DNA of 64,000 nucleotides from Streptomyces gilvus (GTDB taxonomy: Bacteria; Actinomycetota; Actinomycetes; Streptomycetales; Streptomycetaceae), in NCBI RefSeq assembly GCF_022513565.1, contig NZ_JAKWBE010000001.1, positions 806,001 through 870,000 on the forward strand, read 5' to 3'. The stretch's first letter is position 1. Every line of letters begins with the position of its first letter. Shown here piece after piece: positions 26,581 through 35,509 of the stretch. Both the position numbers and the translations under genes were made by a program. The notes under the pieces were generated by a model. That model worked only from the letters and a program-made list of their open reading frames with translations. It was not told the origin of the DNA and did no database searches.

Positions 26581-28668
26581 ATGGTTGATCGGGGAGCGAG
26601 CGCCCTGTCACTCCCGGACGACTGGCCCGCCCATCCGGACCCGATCCTGGCGCTCAACCAGATGGGCAGTTTCGACTGGGACCTGGACAGCGGCCTGTTC
26701 CACATGGACGCCCAGGCCCACGAGGTCTTCGACGTGCGCCCCGACGAATACGACGGCAACCCCGGGAGCCTCAACGTCCGGGTCCCGCCCGCCGAGGCCT
26801 ACCGTCTCGACGCCCTGGTCGCCCAGGCCATGAAGGACGGCAGCGAGAACTACGGCGCCTACTTCCGCATCCGCCGCCGCGACGGCAGCCTGCGCTGGAC
26901 CCACACCCAGGGCTACATCCGGCGCGACGAGACCGGCCGCCCGCGCCGGATCATCGGCATCGTCCGGGACGCCACCCAGGAACTGATCGAGAGCGCGTCC
27001 CGGCAGGAGCAGGCCGCCCAGGACGAGGCCCGGCGCCGGCAGACCAACGTCGTCCAGCTCACCACGGCCGCCCTCGCCCACGCCCGCACCGTCCAGGACG
27101 TCATCGACGTCCTCAAGGACACCCACGGACTGACCCACCTCGGCGCGACCAGCCTGGTGATGGGCCTGGTCGAGGCCGGCCGGATCCGGCTGATCGCCGA
27201 GGGCCCCGAGGGCAGCTTCGTCCCCGGCACCCTCGTCACCGGCATCGACGAGCCCTACCCGATGAGCGAGGTGGTGCGCACCCTCAGCCCCCGCTTCATC
27301 GAGTCGCCCGAGGAGTTCGCCAAGGGGTTCCCCATCCTGTGGCCGCACATCACCGACCTGAACATCACCTCGGCGGCCTATCTGCCGCTGATCGTCCAGG
27401 CCCGCCCGATCGGCGCCATGGGCCTGCTCTACAGCGACCGACGCGGCTTCTCGCCCGACGAACGCAACGTGCTCGTCGCCCTCGGCAGCAGCATCGCGCA
27501 GAGCCTGCAGCGGGCCATGTTCTACGAGCAGGAGAAGGACCTCGCCTCCGGTCTCCAGCAGGCCATGCTGCCGCGCACCATCCCCAGCGTGCGCGGCGCC
27601 GACGTGGCCGTCCGCTACCGCGCCGGCACCGCCGCCGGCTCCCTCGCCCGGGACATCGGCGGCGACTGGTACGACCTGATCCCACTGCCCGGCGGCCGGG
27701 TCGGGGCGGTCATCGGCGACGTCCAGGGCCACGACACCCACGCCGCGGCCGTCATGGGCCAGCTGCGCATCGTGCTGCGCGCCTACGCCGCCGAGGGCCA
27801 CACCCCGGCGGCCGTCATGGCCCGCGCCTCCGTCTTCCTGCACGAACTCGACACCGACCGCTTCGCGACCTGTCTGTACGCGGAGGCCGACCTGTCGACC
27901 GGGGTGGTGCAGGTGGTGCGGGCCGGGCACATCGACCCGCTGATCCGGGAGGCCGACGGCCGCTGCCGCCGTGTCCCCGTCGAGGGCGGGCTGCCGCTCG
28001 GCCTGTCCGCCGAGTTCCGCAGCCTCGAATACCCCGTCGGCACCCTCGAACTCGACCCCGGCAACACCCTCGTGCTGTGCACCGACGGCCTGGTCGAACA
28101 GCCCGGCGCCGACCTCGACGACGGCATGCGGACCCTGACCGCCCTGATCGCCACCGGCCCCGACGACGTACGCGATCTCGCCGACCGCCTCATCGACGTC
28201 GCCGAGGCCCGCGCGGGGGACGACGACGTGGCCCTGCTCCTGCTGCGCCGCCGCGGACTGGACACCCCGCAGTCCGGCGGCCGGCTCCAGCAGCACGTGG
28301 CACCCGGCGACCCCGAGGCCCTCACCCAGGCCCGGCACATGATCCGGGCGGCGGTCCGCGCCTGGGGCGCCGCGGACCGCGCGGACGAGGTCGAACTGGT
28401 CGCCGACGAACTGATCACCAACGCGCTGATGCACACCGAGGGCGCGGCGATCGTCACCCTCAGGGTCCTCACCGGCGGCGACCGGCGGCTGCGCGTCGAG
28501 GTGGAGGACTCCTCCAGCGCCCTGCCCCGGCGCCGCGAGGCGGGCGAGTCGGGGGTCTCGGGGCGCGGGCTGATGCTCGTCGACCTGCTCACCGACGCGT
28601 GGGGGGTGGAGGCGCGCGGCGGCGGCAAGTGCGTGTGGTGCGAGTTCGTCGTGCCGGGGCAGGACTGA
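26581..28668 (+). CDS. PAS-GAF-SpoIIE phosphatase with C-terminal ATPase domain
   Basis: A 695-residue regulatory protein of partner-switching networks. The order is: PAS (about 15-140, with SLRWTHTQGYIRR and a DATQE end), GAF (about 155-310), SpoIIE/PP2C phosphatase (about 330-545; IGGDWYDL, GDVQGHD, TDGLVEQ and GDDDVALL supply metal-binding Asp residues), and an anti-sigma-like HATPase domain (about 570-690; VADELITNALMH, GRGLMLVDLLTDAWG). It probably dephosphorylates anti-sigma antagonists and may also phosphorylate them. AAGGTGG precedes the ATG. No partner gene lies beside it. Confidence 0.92.
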   Translation: MVDRGASALSLPDDWPAHPDPILALNQMGSFDWDLDSGLFHMDAQAHEVFDVRPDEYDGNPGSLNVRVPPAEAYRLDALVAQAMKDGSENYGAYFRIRRRDGSLRWTHTQGYIRRDETGRPRRIIGIVRDATQELIESASRQEQAAQDEARRRQTNVVQLTTAALAHARTVQDVIDVLKDTHGLTHLGATSLVMGLVEAGRIRLIAEGPEGSFVPGTLVTGIDEPYPMSEVVRTLSPRFIESPEEFAKGFPILWPHITDLNITSAAYLPLIVQARPIGAMGLLYSDRRGFSPDERNVLVALGSSIAQSLQRAMFYEQEKDLASGLQQAMLPRTIPSVRGADVAVRYRAGTAAGSLARDIGGDWYDLIPLPGGRVGAVIGDVQGHDTHAAAVMGQLRIVLRAYAAEGHTPAAVMARASVFLHELDTDRFATCLYAEADLSTGVVQVVRAGHIDPLIREADGRCRRVPVEGGLPLGLSAEFRSLEYPVGTLELDPGNTLVLCTDGLVEQPGADLDDGMRTLTALIATGPDDVRDLADRLIDVAEARAGDDDVALLLLRRRGLDTPQSGGRLQQHVAPGDPEALTQARHMIRAAVRAWGAADRADEVELVADELITNALMHTEGAAIVTLRVLTGGDRRLRVEVEDSSSALPRRREAGESGVSGRGLMLVDLLTDAWGVEARGGGKCVWCEFVVPGQD

Positions 28669-28709
28669 ACCCGCGTGGCGTTGTCGGTGCCGGGTGGCAC
28701 TCTGGACGT

Positions 28710-29573
28710 ATGCCGGAACTCCCCGAGGTGGAAGCGCTCAAGGACTTCCTGACCGAGCACCTGGTCGGGCACGAGATCGTGCGGGTGCTGCCCGTCGCGA
28801 TCAGTGTCCTGAAGACCTACGACCCGCCGCCGACCGCCGTCGAGGGCCGCGAGGTCACCGCCGTGCGCCGGTACGGCAAGTTCCTCGACCTCGTCACCGA
28901 CGGCGGCCCGCATCTCGTCACCCACCTCGCCCGCGCGGGCTGGCTGCAGTGGAAGGACCGCCTCCCCGACGGCCCGCCCCGCCCCGGCAAGGGCCCCCTC
29001 GCACTGCGCGTCGCCCTGGAGACCGGCGAGGGCTTCGACCTCACGGAGGCCGGCACCCAGAAACGCCTCGCGGTGTACGTCGTCCAGGACCCCCAGCAGG
29101 TCCCGGGCCTCGCCCGTCTCGGCCCGGACCCGCTCGCCGACGACTTCGACGAGCAGACCTTCGCGGGGCTGCTGAAGGACGAGAGACGCCAGATCAAGGG
29201 CGCCCTGCGCGACCAGAGCCTCATCGCCGGGGTGGGCAACGCCTACAGCGACGAGATCCTGCACGCGGCGAGGATGTCGCCGTTCAAACTGGCCGCGAGC
29301 CTCACACCCGAGGAGACCACCCACCTCTACGCGGCCCTGCGCACCACTCTGACGGAGGCGGTGGAACGCTCGCGCGGCGTCGCGGCCGGCCGGCTGAAGG
29401 CCGAGAAGAAGAGCGGCCTGCGGGTGCACGGCCGCACCGGCGAACCCTGCCCGGTGTGCGGCGACACCATCCGCGAGGTCTCCTTCAGCGACTCCTCGCT
29501 CCAGTACTGCCCCACCTGCCAGACCGGCGGGAAGCCGCTCGCGGACCGCAGGATGTCACGGCTGCTGAAGTAG
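28710..29573 (+). CDS. Fpg/Nei family DNA glycosylase
   Basis: Base-excision-repair glycosylase/AP lyase of 287 residues. MPELPEVE supplies the catalytic Pro 2 and Glu 3 after removal of Met; RRYGKFLDL is the Lys strand; LIAGVGNAYSDEILHAA is the helix-two-turn-helix; the end has a zinc finger (CPVCGDTI and YCPTCQTGG) and Arg-rich KPLADRRMSRLLK. It may remove oxidised purines or pyrimidines; the subclass is not decidable here. The gene stands alone. Confidence 0.92.
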   Translation: MPELPEVEALKDFLTEHLVGHEIVRVLPVAISVLKTYDPPPTAVEGREVTAVRRYGKFLDLVTDGGPHLVTHLARAGWLQWKDRLPDGPPRPGKGPLALRVALETGEGFDLTEAGTQKRLAVYVVQDPQQVPGLARLGPDPLADDFDEQTFAGLLKDERRQIKGALRDQSLIAGVGNAYSDEILHAARMSPFKLAASLTPEETTHLYAALRTTLTEAVERSRGVAAGRLKAEKKSGLRVHGRTGEPCPVCGDTIREVSFSDSSLQYCPTCQTGGKPLADRRMSRLLK

Positions 29574-29725
29574 CGGGACGTCCGGGGCCGGAGCAGCGGA
29601 CGCAGGCCCGGATGGGTCTCGCCGTGGTCTCGCCCAGGTGGAGCCGCGCGGCGATCGACAGACCGGCTGGGCGAGGAGTCGGCGGTGCGGCTGCCGCGCA
29701 CGGAGCCAGTGAGCGGATCCAGCCG

Positions 29726-30379
29726 TCAGTGCGGCTGCAGGGTCACCAGGTGCTCGCCTTGGGCCGTGCGTACGTCGTAGCGGGCGATCTCGCTCATGTG
29801 CATCGAGGACGTGCCCCGCATGGTGATCGGGCGGGCGTCGTGGCTGGGGACGGTCCAGCTGGTGAGGATCTGCTCGGAGCCGTCCCGGCCGACGGCGACC
29901 AGCCGGCAGGAGCGCGGGCCCGCGCCGTCCTTGATCTCGAGCTTGACGTCACTGCCCGAGTAGTCGTCGGCCGTCGTCACCCTGGCCCACACCCCCGACT
30001 TCGCGTCGGTCGCGGCGATCCGCGTCATTCCGTCGTCGCCGCCCTTGGCCGCCATCGCGATGCCGGGCCCCGCCGCGGCGACGGCCACCGAGGCGGCCAG
30101 GCCGTACAGGAACCGCCGCCGCGTCGCCTTGTGGCGGGCCGCCACCGCGCCCATCAGCCGGTCGAGCAACTGGGGGCCGGGCCGGGTCATCGGGCTCACG
30201 AACCGCGGTGTCGCCCGGCGATACAGCATCATCTGCCGGGCGACGGGCCCGAATTCGGTCACGTGTGCGGCGCAGCGCGCGCACTCCATGAGGTGGTCCT
30301 CGAAGCGGAAGGCGTCCGCCTCGTCCAGCACGCCGAGCGCGTACGCGGCGACGTCGCGGTGCGTTTCCTGGGACCTCAT
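29726..30379 (-). CDS. Zinc-finger anti-sigma factor
   Basis: A 217-residue single-pass membrane protein. The N-terminal zinc anti-sigma domain has the HLMECARC (HxxxCxxC) ligand set; a membrane segment follows at about 90-112 (FLYGLAASVAVAAAGPGIA); the outer domain is beta-rich and ends in a repeated YDVRTAQGEHLVTL-type strand. The ATG 30379 has GAGGA upstream. It is the third gene of a minus-strand set led by an ECF sigma factor, which it presumably holds inactive. Confidence 0.85.
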   Translation of the reverse strand: MRSQETHRDVAAYALGVLDEADAFRFEDHLMECARCAAHVTEFGPVARQMMLYRRATPRFVSPMTRPGPQLLDRLMGAVAARHKATRRRFLYGLAASVAVAAAGPGIAMAAKGGDDGMTRIAATDAKSGVWARVTTADDYSGSDVKLEIKDGAGPRSCRLVAVGRDGSEQILTSWTVPSHDARPITMRGTSSMHMSEIARYDVRTAQGEHLVTLQPH

Positions 30380-30528
30380 GCCGAATCCTCGTGCCGTTGG
30401 GTGCGGGTGGGGTGACTCCTTGCTCCCAGGTACGCACCAGACCGCGGATTCACTCAAGCCACACGGAGAATCGCAACCAAGGGATTCGTAGCGGCCCGGC
30501 CCCCGGATTGGTCCGGATCGCAACGAAT

Positions 30529-31044
30529 CTAAAAAAGATGGATGGCGAGATGGCCCAGCGGCAGACCGAGCTGCCAGGCCTTCGTCCACACCTTCGGCCC
30601 CTCGTCCTCCCCGACCACCCCGGCACCACCCGGCACCGCGTTCAGGTCCGGCGCGAGCAACTCGGTCTCCTCCAGCCAGCGCCAGGCCGCCTCGGCCAGA
30701 TCCAGGTCGGGCGCCGGGGCGCCGGATTCCACCGCTTCGGCGTACAGGTCGGCCATGCGTTCGCCCACCCAGTCCTGCCACGGCTGGTCGTACGCCGTCA
30801 GCGACAGCCAGGTCTCCAGCTGCGAGACCACCCGGATGCCGGAGAGTTCGCCGTCCGTGTCCGAGAGGAAGACGGTCAGCGCCAGCGCGTCACGCCCGGC
30901 CCGGAACTCCATGGACGTCGGCGGCATCAGATCGCCCGTCCTGAGCAGCTCGTCGGCGATGTACTCGGCGTACAACCAGGCCATGGGGACGACCAGTTCA
31001 CCGTCTCCGGCGCCGTCCGTGCTCTCTTGACCTCTGTGCAGCAT
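30529..31044 (-). CDS. Conserved protein between sigma and anti-sigma genes
   Basis: A 171-residue protein that I do not recognise. It is acidic, mostly helical in appearance and rich in Trp (WRWLEETELL, WVGERMADLYAEAVESG, VWTKAWQLGLPLGHL), with no signal peptide or membrane helix. It lies between an ECF sigma gene and a zinc anti-sigma gene on the same strand. A purine-rich GGAAGG site precedes the ATG. The position suggests a role in the same regulatory circuit, but nothing in the sequence shows one. Confidence 0.75.
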   Translation of the reverse strand: MLHRGQESTDGAGDGELVVPMAWLYAEYIADELLRTGDLMPPTSMEFRAGRDALALTVFLSDTDGELSGIRVVSQLETWLSLTAYDQPWQDWVGERMADLYAEAVESGAPAPDLDLAEAAWRWLEETELLAPDLNAVPGGAGVVGEDEGPKVWTKAWQLGLPLGHLAIHLF

Positions 31045-31201
31045 CCCTTCCTGCCTTCCTCCGGTGCGTGCTCGTCGCCCGGCTCCGGGGCCCGGACAAG
31101 GACCCCGAGCCCCCCAGTCCGGAACACGGATGAGGACAGCCGATTACTCAACCGGGGTCCTCAGCAAGGCGCTTTACGGAGGTTTGACTGAGCCGTTGGT
31201 T

Positions 31202-31747
31202 TCACCGCAGGTCGGCCGCGTATCCGGGAAGCACCCGGCGCAGGGCGCGCAGCGCGTAGTACGCGCGGGACTTCACGGTACCGGGCGGAATCCCGAGGGT
31301 TTCGGCGGCCTCCGCCACACTCGCACCCTGGAAGTACACGAGCACCAGGACTTCACGGTGCTCCGGAGTGAGTGTCTTCACAGCCTCGCGTACGTCGAGG
31401 GTCGCGGCGGCCCGCTCGGCGTGGTCGCCGATGACCCGCGCGTTCTCCAGGACCGCGTCCCCGACCTCGGCCGGCCGGGCCTGGCGCGCGCGCCGCGCGT
31501 CGATGGCGAGCCGCCGTCCGACGGTCAGCAGCCAGGGTCGTACGGACTCGAAGTCGTCGGCGCGCAGGGCCTCGGGGTGCTGCCAGGCGCGGACCAGGGT
31601 CTCCTGCATCAGGTCCTCGGCGCGCTGCAGGTCGCCGTCACACAGCCGGAGGAGGAAGGCGAAGAGGGGCCGGCCGTGCTCCCGCTGCACTGCGGCGAGC
31701 TCGTGCTCGGCGGTCGTCCCGTTCGTGAGGGTGGTTCCGGCCGTCAT
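31202..31747 (-). CDS. ECF-type RNA polymerase sigma factor
   Basis: A 181-residue sigma-70 family factor of the extracytoplasmic type. Region 2 reads DLMQETLVRAWQHPEAL with RPWLLTVGRRLAIDARRA; region 4 reads LTPEHREVLVLVYFQGASVAEAAETLGIPPGTVKSRAYYALR. ATG 31747 is taken because the next upstream codons (to 31792) are not sigma-like. Its genes downstream encode an unknown protein and a zinc anti-sigma factor. Confidence 0.92.
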   Translation of the reverse strand: MTAGTTLTNGTTAEHELAAVQREHGRPLFAFLLRLCDGDLQRAEDLMQETLVRAWQHPEALRADDFESVRPWLLTVGRRLAIDARRARQARPAEVGDAVLENARVIGDHAERAAATLDVREAVKTLTPEHREVLVLVYFQGASVAEAAETLGIPPGTVKSRAYYALRALRRVLPGYAADLR

Positions 31748-31949
31748 GGCCGTATGGCATCGCAGGGTGCCGATTTCGCACAGGGTCCGCACGGGGATCT
31801 GCGGCGGACGGTCGATCGCGTCGACGAACGGTTCGACGAACGGTCGCCTCCCGAGCGCCGGACGGGCTAATCGGCGTGCCGGAACCGGCTGCGGGGCCGG
31901 TCACCTTCGTACCGTTTGTCGGTAAATATGACCACTCTGGGGTGAGCTG

Positions 31950-33101
31950 ATGATTGCACGCAGACGACAGGTTGCCCTGGCCCTCACGGCCGTCCTCGCC
32001 GGGGGCGCCGCCTGCCAGGCCCAGCACCACCGAGCGGCGGTCCACGCCGGACATCCTGCCCCGCCGGCCGCCCGCGGCTTCACGCTCGTCGCCTCCGGCG
32101 ACATCCTGCCGCACGGCTCGATCATCGACCGCGCACGCTTCGACGGCGGTGGCCGCGCGTACGACTTCGGTCCGATGCTCGCCGGGGACGGACCCGTGGT
32201 CTCCCGCGCCGATGTGGCGCTGTGTCACCTGGACACCGTCTTCGGCGCGAACGGCGACGACACCGGCCACCCCTCCGTCAAGGCCCCGCCCGAGCTGGCG
32301 CAGGCCCTCGCCGCCACCGGCTACGACGGCTGCTCCACCGCCTCCGACCACACCCTCGACGACGGCGCCCAGGGCGTCCACCACACCCTCGACGTGCTGG
32401 AGGCGGCAGGAGTACGGCACGCGGGCTCGGCCCGCACCGAGGCCGAGGCGCGCACCGTGACCCTGTTGCGCGCGGGCCCGGCGAAGGTGGCGCACCTCGC
32501 CTACACCTACGACACCCACGGAATCCCCCTGCCGCCGGGCGAGCCGTGGGCCGTGGGCCTCCTCGACGAGAACCGGGTCGTCGCCGACGCCCGGGCAGCC
32601 CGGCGGGCCGGCGCCGACGTGGTCGTCGTCTCCCTGCACTGGGGCACCGAGTGGCAGGACGCCCCGGATGAGCAGCAACTCGCCCTGGCCAAGCGGCTCA
32701 CCGCCGCCCGCACGGGCGACCGGCCCGACATCGACCTGATCCTCGGCACCCACGCCCATGTCCCGCAGGCGTACGAGAAGGTCAACGGCACCTGGGTCGT
32801 CTACGGCCTGGGCGACCAGATCGCCGGCGAGATGTACGACAACGACGGCCAACAGGACCCGCGCGGCAACCAGTCGACCATCGGCCGCTTCACCTTCGCC
32901 CCGCCGGCCAGGCCGGGCGGCCGCTGGCAGGTGACCCGGGCCGAGTTCGTCCCGCAGACGTTCGACATCGACGCCGGCCGGGTGGTCGACCTCAACCGGG
33001 CCCTGGAACAGGGCGCCGACGTGACGGCGGCACGCGACCGCATCCGCGACGTCGTGCTCAGCCGGGGCGCGGCGAAGGACGGTCTGGTGATGGGCGAGTG
33101 A
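31950..33101 (+). CDS. CapA-like lipoprotein (metallophosphatase fold)
   Basis: A 383-residue protein of the CapA/PgsA family, named from poly-gamma-glutamate capsule synthesis. The lipobox LAGGAAC lipidates Cys 22. The fold marks are LVASGDILPHGSII, ALCHLDTVFG, STASDHTLDDG, VVVSLHWGTEW and ILGTHAHVPQAYE. The second motif has CHLDT where most members have NLE, a change at a metal-binding position. The gene is divergent from the ECF sigma factor gene and stands alone, with no capsule genes beside it. Confidence 0.88.
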   Translation: MIARRRQVALALTAVLAGGAACQAQHHRAAVHAGHPAPPAARGFTLVASGDILPHGSIIDRARFDGGGRAYDFGPMLAGDGPVVSRADVALCHLDTVFGANGDDTGHPSVKAPPELAQALAATGYDGCSTASDHTLDDGAQGVHHTLDVLEAAGVRHAGSARTEAEARTVTLLRAGPAKVAHLAYTYDTHGIPLPPGEPWAVGLLDENRVVADARAARRAGADVVVVSLHWGTEWQDAPDEQQLALAKRLTAARTGDRPDIDLILGTHAHVPQAYEKVNGTWVVYGLGDQIAGEMYDNDGQQDPRGNQSTIGRFTFAPPARPGGRWQVTRAEFVPQTFDIDAGRVVDLNRALEQGADVTAARDRIRDVVLSRGAAKDGLVMGE

Positions 33102-33136
33102 CGGACGCGCCCGTACCGCGGGCGCTCATCGCGCCG

Positions 33137-33517
33137 TCACGCCCAGACGTTGGCCTGCGCCTTGAAGGTCTCAGGGTCCGTCTCCACGGGCAGCACGCAC
33201 ATCAGATGACCGCCGGGTGCCCGCAGTACGCGGCCCTCCTGCCACCGCGACACCTGCTCGGCACCCAGTTCGATCAGGCGCGCGGTTTCCGCCTCGACGT
33301 CGTCGGTCTCGATGTCCAGGTGGATGCGGGGAGCGTCGTCGACGGCCTGAACCGCCATGACCAGCCCGGGCAGGGCCTGGTGGAGCGTGGTGAACTCCGG
33401 CGCCGGCGGAAACGGCCGGGCGGTCACGCCGAGAGCGGCCGACCAGAAGTCCGCCGCACTGGCGGCCTCGGCCTCGGGCGTGTCGATCAGAACGGCGTAG
33501 ACGCGGCTTCTGTGCAC
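33137..33517 (-). CDS. Glyoxalase/VOC family protein
   Basis: A single-domain vicinal-oxygen-chelate protein of 126 residues: VYAVLIDTPEAEAASAADFWSAALG at the start, HLDIETDDVEAETARLIELGAE in the middle and APGGHLMCVLP at the end. These proteins cover lyases, dioxygenases and antibiotic-binding proteins; the substrate is not visible. GTG 33517 is chosen for the AAGGGA site upstream; a start at 33571 would add 18 non-homologous residues. Confidence 0.85.
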   Translation of the reverse strand: MHRSRVYAVLIDTPEAEAASAADFWSAALGVTARPFPPAPEFTTLHQALPGLVMAVQAVDDAPRIHLDIETDDVEAETARLIELGAEQVSRWQEGRVLRAPGGHLMCVLPVETDPETFKAQANVWA

Positions 33518-33824
33518 GGAGTCTGTTCCCTTCGCGATGACGTGGTGTGACGCGGCACCAGTGTCCGTCATGGCGGGAGAGGGGAAAGCCCCGGCTGGAC
33601 GGGGGAGGCCAGCCGGGGCCGTAGGTGGTGGATCGCGGAGGGCGGTCGCCTCTCGGCGGGGTGCTCCATGGGGCTTCAGCCGGACGATCGTCCCCATGGG
33701 CTGTAGGTGAGGCCCGGGGACACTGTCCCCTCCGCAGCCACGTAGACATGAACGGCCGACCGGCCCCGGTTGTTCCGCCGTCGACGCCCGCCGCGACGTG
33801 ACGTGGCGCACACGGTCCGGCGGG
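33518..33824. other. Gene-free stretch with three inverted repeats
   Basis: No gene is seen in these 307 bases. They hold three perfect inverted repeats: 33589-33618 (10-bp arms), 33666-33699 (CCATGGGG arms, 18-nt spacer) and 33716-33730 (GGGGACA-C-TGTCCCC). As RNA on the minus strand they would form the 3' untranslated region of the MarR gene and probably end its transcript. Confidence 0.6.
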
Positions 33825-34310
33825 TCACTCGACGTCCACGTGGTCGAAGGTCTTGAGCATCTCCTTCAACACCCGCACACATGACCGCAGTTCCGCCTCG
33901 GTGAGATCCCCGCCGACCTGCCGGTTCAGGGCGTGCTCGCGTTCGAGGATCGTGTCGATCATCGTCTCGCCCGCCTTGGTGATCCGGATCAGCGAGGACC
34001 GCTGGTGGGCGGGGTTGGGGATGGCCTCGACCCACCCCTCGGCCACCGCGTCGTTGACCATGCGCTGCACGAACTGCCGGGTCAGCGCCATGATCCGGCC
34101 CATCTGGGGCACCGTCATGGACCCGTAGCGGCGCAGCAGGACGAGCACGGAGCGTACGCCGACCGAGACGCCCTCGACCTGTTCGCCCTGCTCGACCTTG
34201 CGCAGGCCGCGGCGGTAGAGCGCGCCGATCAGGTCGAACACCTCGGAGACGCGGTCTCCGAGCTCGTCGGGGGAGAGGGGGGCGTCCCGGGGAGCGTCAT
34301 CGTCGTTCAC
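33825..34310 (-). CDS. MarR family regulator
   Basis: A 161-residue winged-helix regulator: SVGVRSVLVLLRRYGSMTVPQMGRIMALTRQFVQRMVNDAVAEGW carries the recognition helix, followed by the PNPAHQRSSLIRIT wing. GTG 34310 gives the usual length; ATG 34334 is possible, and the ATG at 34385 is unlikely because it lies in an operator. It is divergent from an alpha/beta hydrolase gene across two GACAxC-TTG-GTTGTC dyads and probably represses both genes. Confidence 0.87.
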   Translation of the reverse strand: MNDDDAPRDAPLSPDELGDRVSEVFDLIGALYRRGLRKVEQGEQVEGVSVGVRSVLVLLRRYGSMTVPQMGRIMALTRQFVQRMVNDAVAEGWVEAIPNPAHQRSSLIRITKAGETMIDTILEREHALNRQVGGDLTEAELRSCVRVLKEMLKTFDHVDVE

Positions 34311-34337
34311 CCGGACATCATGCACCCGGACCATCAT

Positions 34338-34383
34338 GACAACTTGGTTGTCAAAGCTGGAGATGTGTGACACCTTGGTTGTC
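34338..34383. promoter_or_regulatory. Two MarR-type operators
   Basis: GACAACTTGGTTGTC (34338-34352) is a perfect dyad with 6-bp arms. GACACCTTGGTTGTC (34369-34383) repeats it with one change. Their centres are 31 bp apart, three turns of DNA, so two dimers would bind the same face. The second ends one base before the hydrolase start codon. Confidence 0.75.
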
Positions 34384-35202
34384 ATGATGGTTGCTTCCGA
34401 ACTGAGCTACTTCGCGTCCGCCGACGGCGATCTCGCCTACCTCGACACCGGATCCGGAGACCTCGTGGTCCTCCTCCACTCCGGCTACGTCGACCACCGC
34501 CTCTTCGACGACCAGATCCCCGCCCTCGCCGCGGCGGGCTACCGGGTGATCGCGCCGGACGTCCGCGGCCACGGCTGGTCCGCCAACGCGAGCGAGCCCT
34601 TCCGCTGGGCCGACGACCTCGCCGGACTGCTCCGGCACCTCGACGCCGGCCCCGCCGCCCTGGTCGGGGTGTCGATGGGCGGCGCCATCGCGGGCGACAC
34701 CGTGATCGAGTACCCGGAACTGGTGCGGGGCGTCGTCCTCGGCGGCGCCTCCGTCAGCGACTTCCGGTACACCTACGATCCGACGCAGAAGGTCGTCGCC
34801 GCCTCCGCCGTTGCCCTGAACGCGGGTGACGTCGAGGGCTGGCTGAAGGTGTTCCTCCGATCCGTCGCCGGCCCCTTCCGCACCGCCGACGACATCGACC
34901 CGCGCCTTCTCGACAGCCTGCGCGAGATGGCCCTGCACACCATCGCCAAGCACACCCCCGGTGAAACGAACTGGCACGTTCCCATGGCCGGCACCTGGCC
35001 CCGGGTGCCGAAGATCGACGTCCCGGTGCTCACCGTCAACGGCGCGCTCGACTCGCCCGACCTGATCGCCGACGCCGAACTCTTCGCCTGTACGGTCCTG
35101 AGCGGGCGCTCCGTGCTGGTCGAGGGCGTCTCGCACTTCCCGAACCTGGAGCGGCCCGAGGAGTTCAACGGTCTGCTCCTCGACTTCCTCCGGGGCCTGT
35201 GA
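34384..35202 (+). CDS. Alpha/beta hydrolase controlled by MarR
   Basis: An alpha/beta-hydrolase-fold enzyme of about 272 residues. VVLLHSGYVDHRLFDDQ is the oxyanion strand, VGVSMGGAIAG holds the nucleophile Ser (GVSMG), VLTVNGALDSPD gives the acid Asp region and GVSHFPNLERP the catalytic His. The substrate is unknown; relatives include esterases and dienelactone-type hydrolases. ATG 34384 (or 34387) follows the operator directly without a ribosome site, which suggests a leaderless transcript. An upstream in-frame ATG at 34336 lies inside the first operator. Confidence 0.87.
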   Translation: MMVASELSYFASADGDLAYLDTGSGDLVVLLHSGYVDHRLFDDQIPALAAAGYRVIAPDVRGHGWSANASEPFRWADDLAGLLRHLDAGPAALVGVSMGGAIAGDTVIEYPELVRGVVLGGASVSDFRYTYDPTQKVVAASAVALNAGDVEGWLKVFLRSVAGPFRTADDIDPRLLDSLREMALHTIAKHTPGETNWHVPMAGTWPRVPKIDVPVLTVNGALDSPDLIADAELFACTVLSGRSVLVEGVSHFPNLERPEEFNGLLLDFLRGL

Positions 35203-35509
35203 CCACCGCCAACGCCCTGCCGGCGCCTACCGCTTGTGGGAGTAGCCGACGCGAGCACCGCGTGGCTTGGCCACGGTTCCGGCCAGGGTGCTGAGTTTTC
35301 CGGGGAACACCTCGCAGACCCCCGATGCCCGCGTCGATGATGCCGCCTAAGCCTGTTCAGCAAGGGGGGTCGGCAGTAGTTTGTCGCGCAACCACTCGCA
35401 GCGCTCTCGGAGTTCCTCGTATGAGCAGCGACAGACCGGCCCTGACGCCTCTTCAGACACGGGCGACCACCGCCCAACAGGCCGCCACCCCGACGGCCCC
35501 CGACGGCCC
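35203..35509. other. Gene-poor stretch with a small minus-strand frame
   Basis: No clear gene in 307 bases. A minus-strand frame (GTG 35460 to TAG 35347, 37 residues) ends in YEELRERCEWLRDKLLPTPL, which reads like a natural helix, and the frame stays open further upstream. It has no ribosome site. It may be the end of a decayed gene. I could not name it. Confidence 0.4.
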
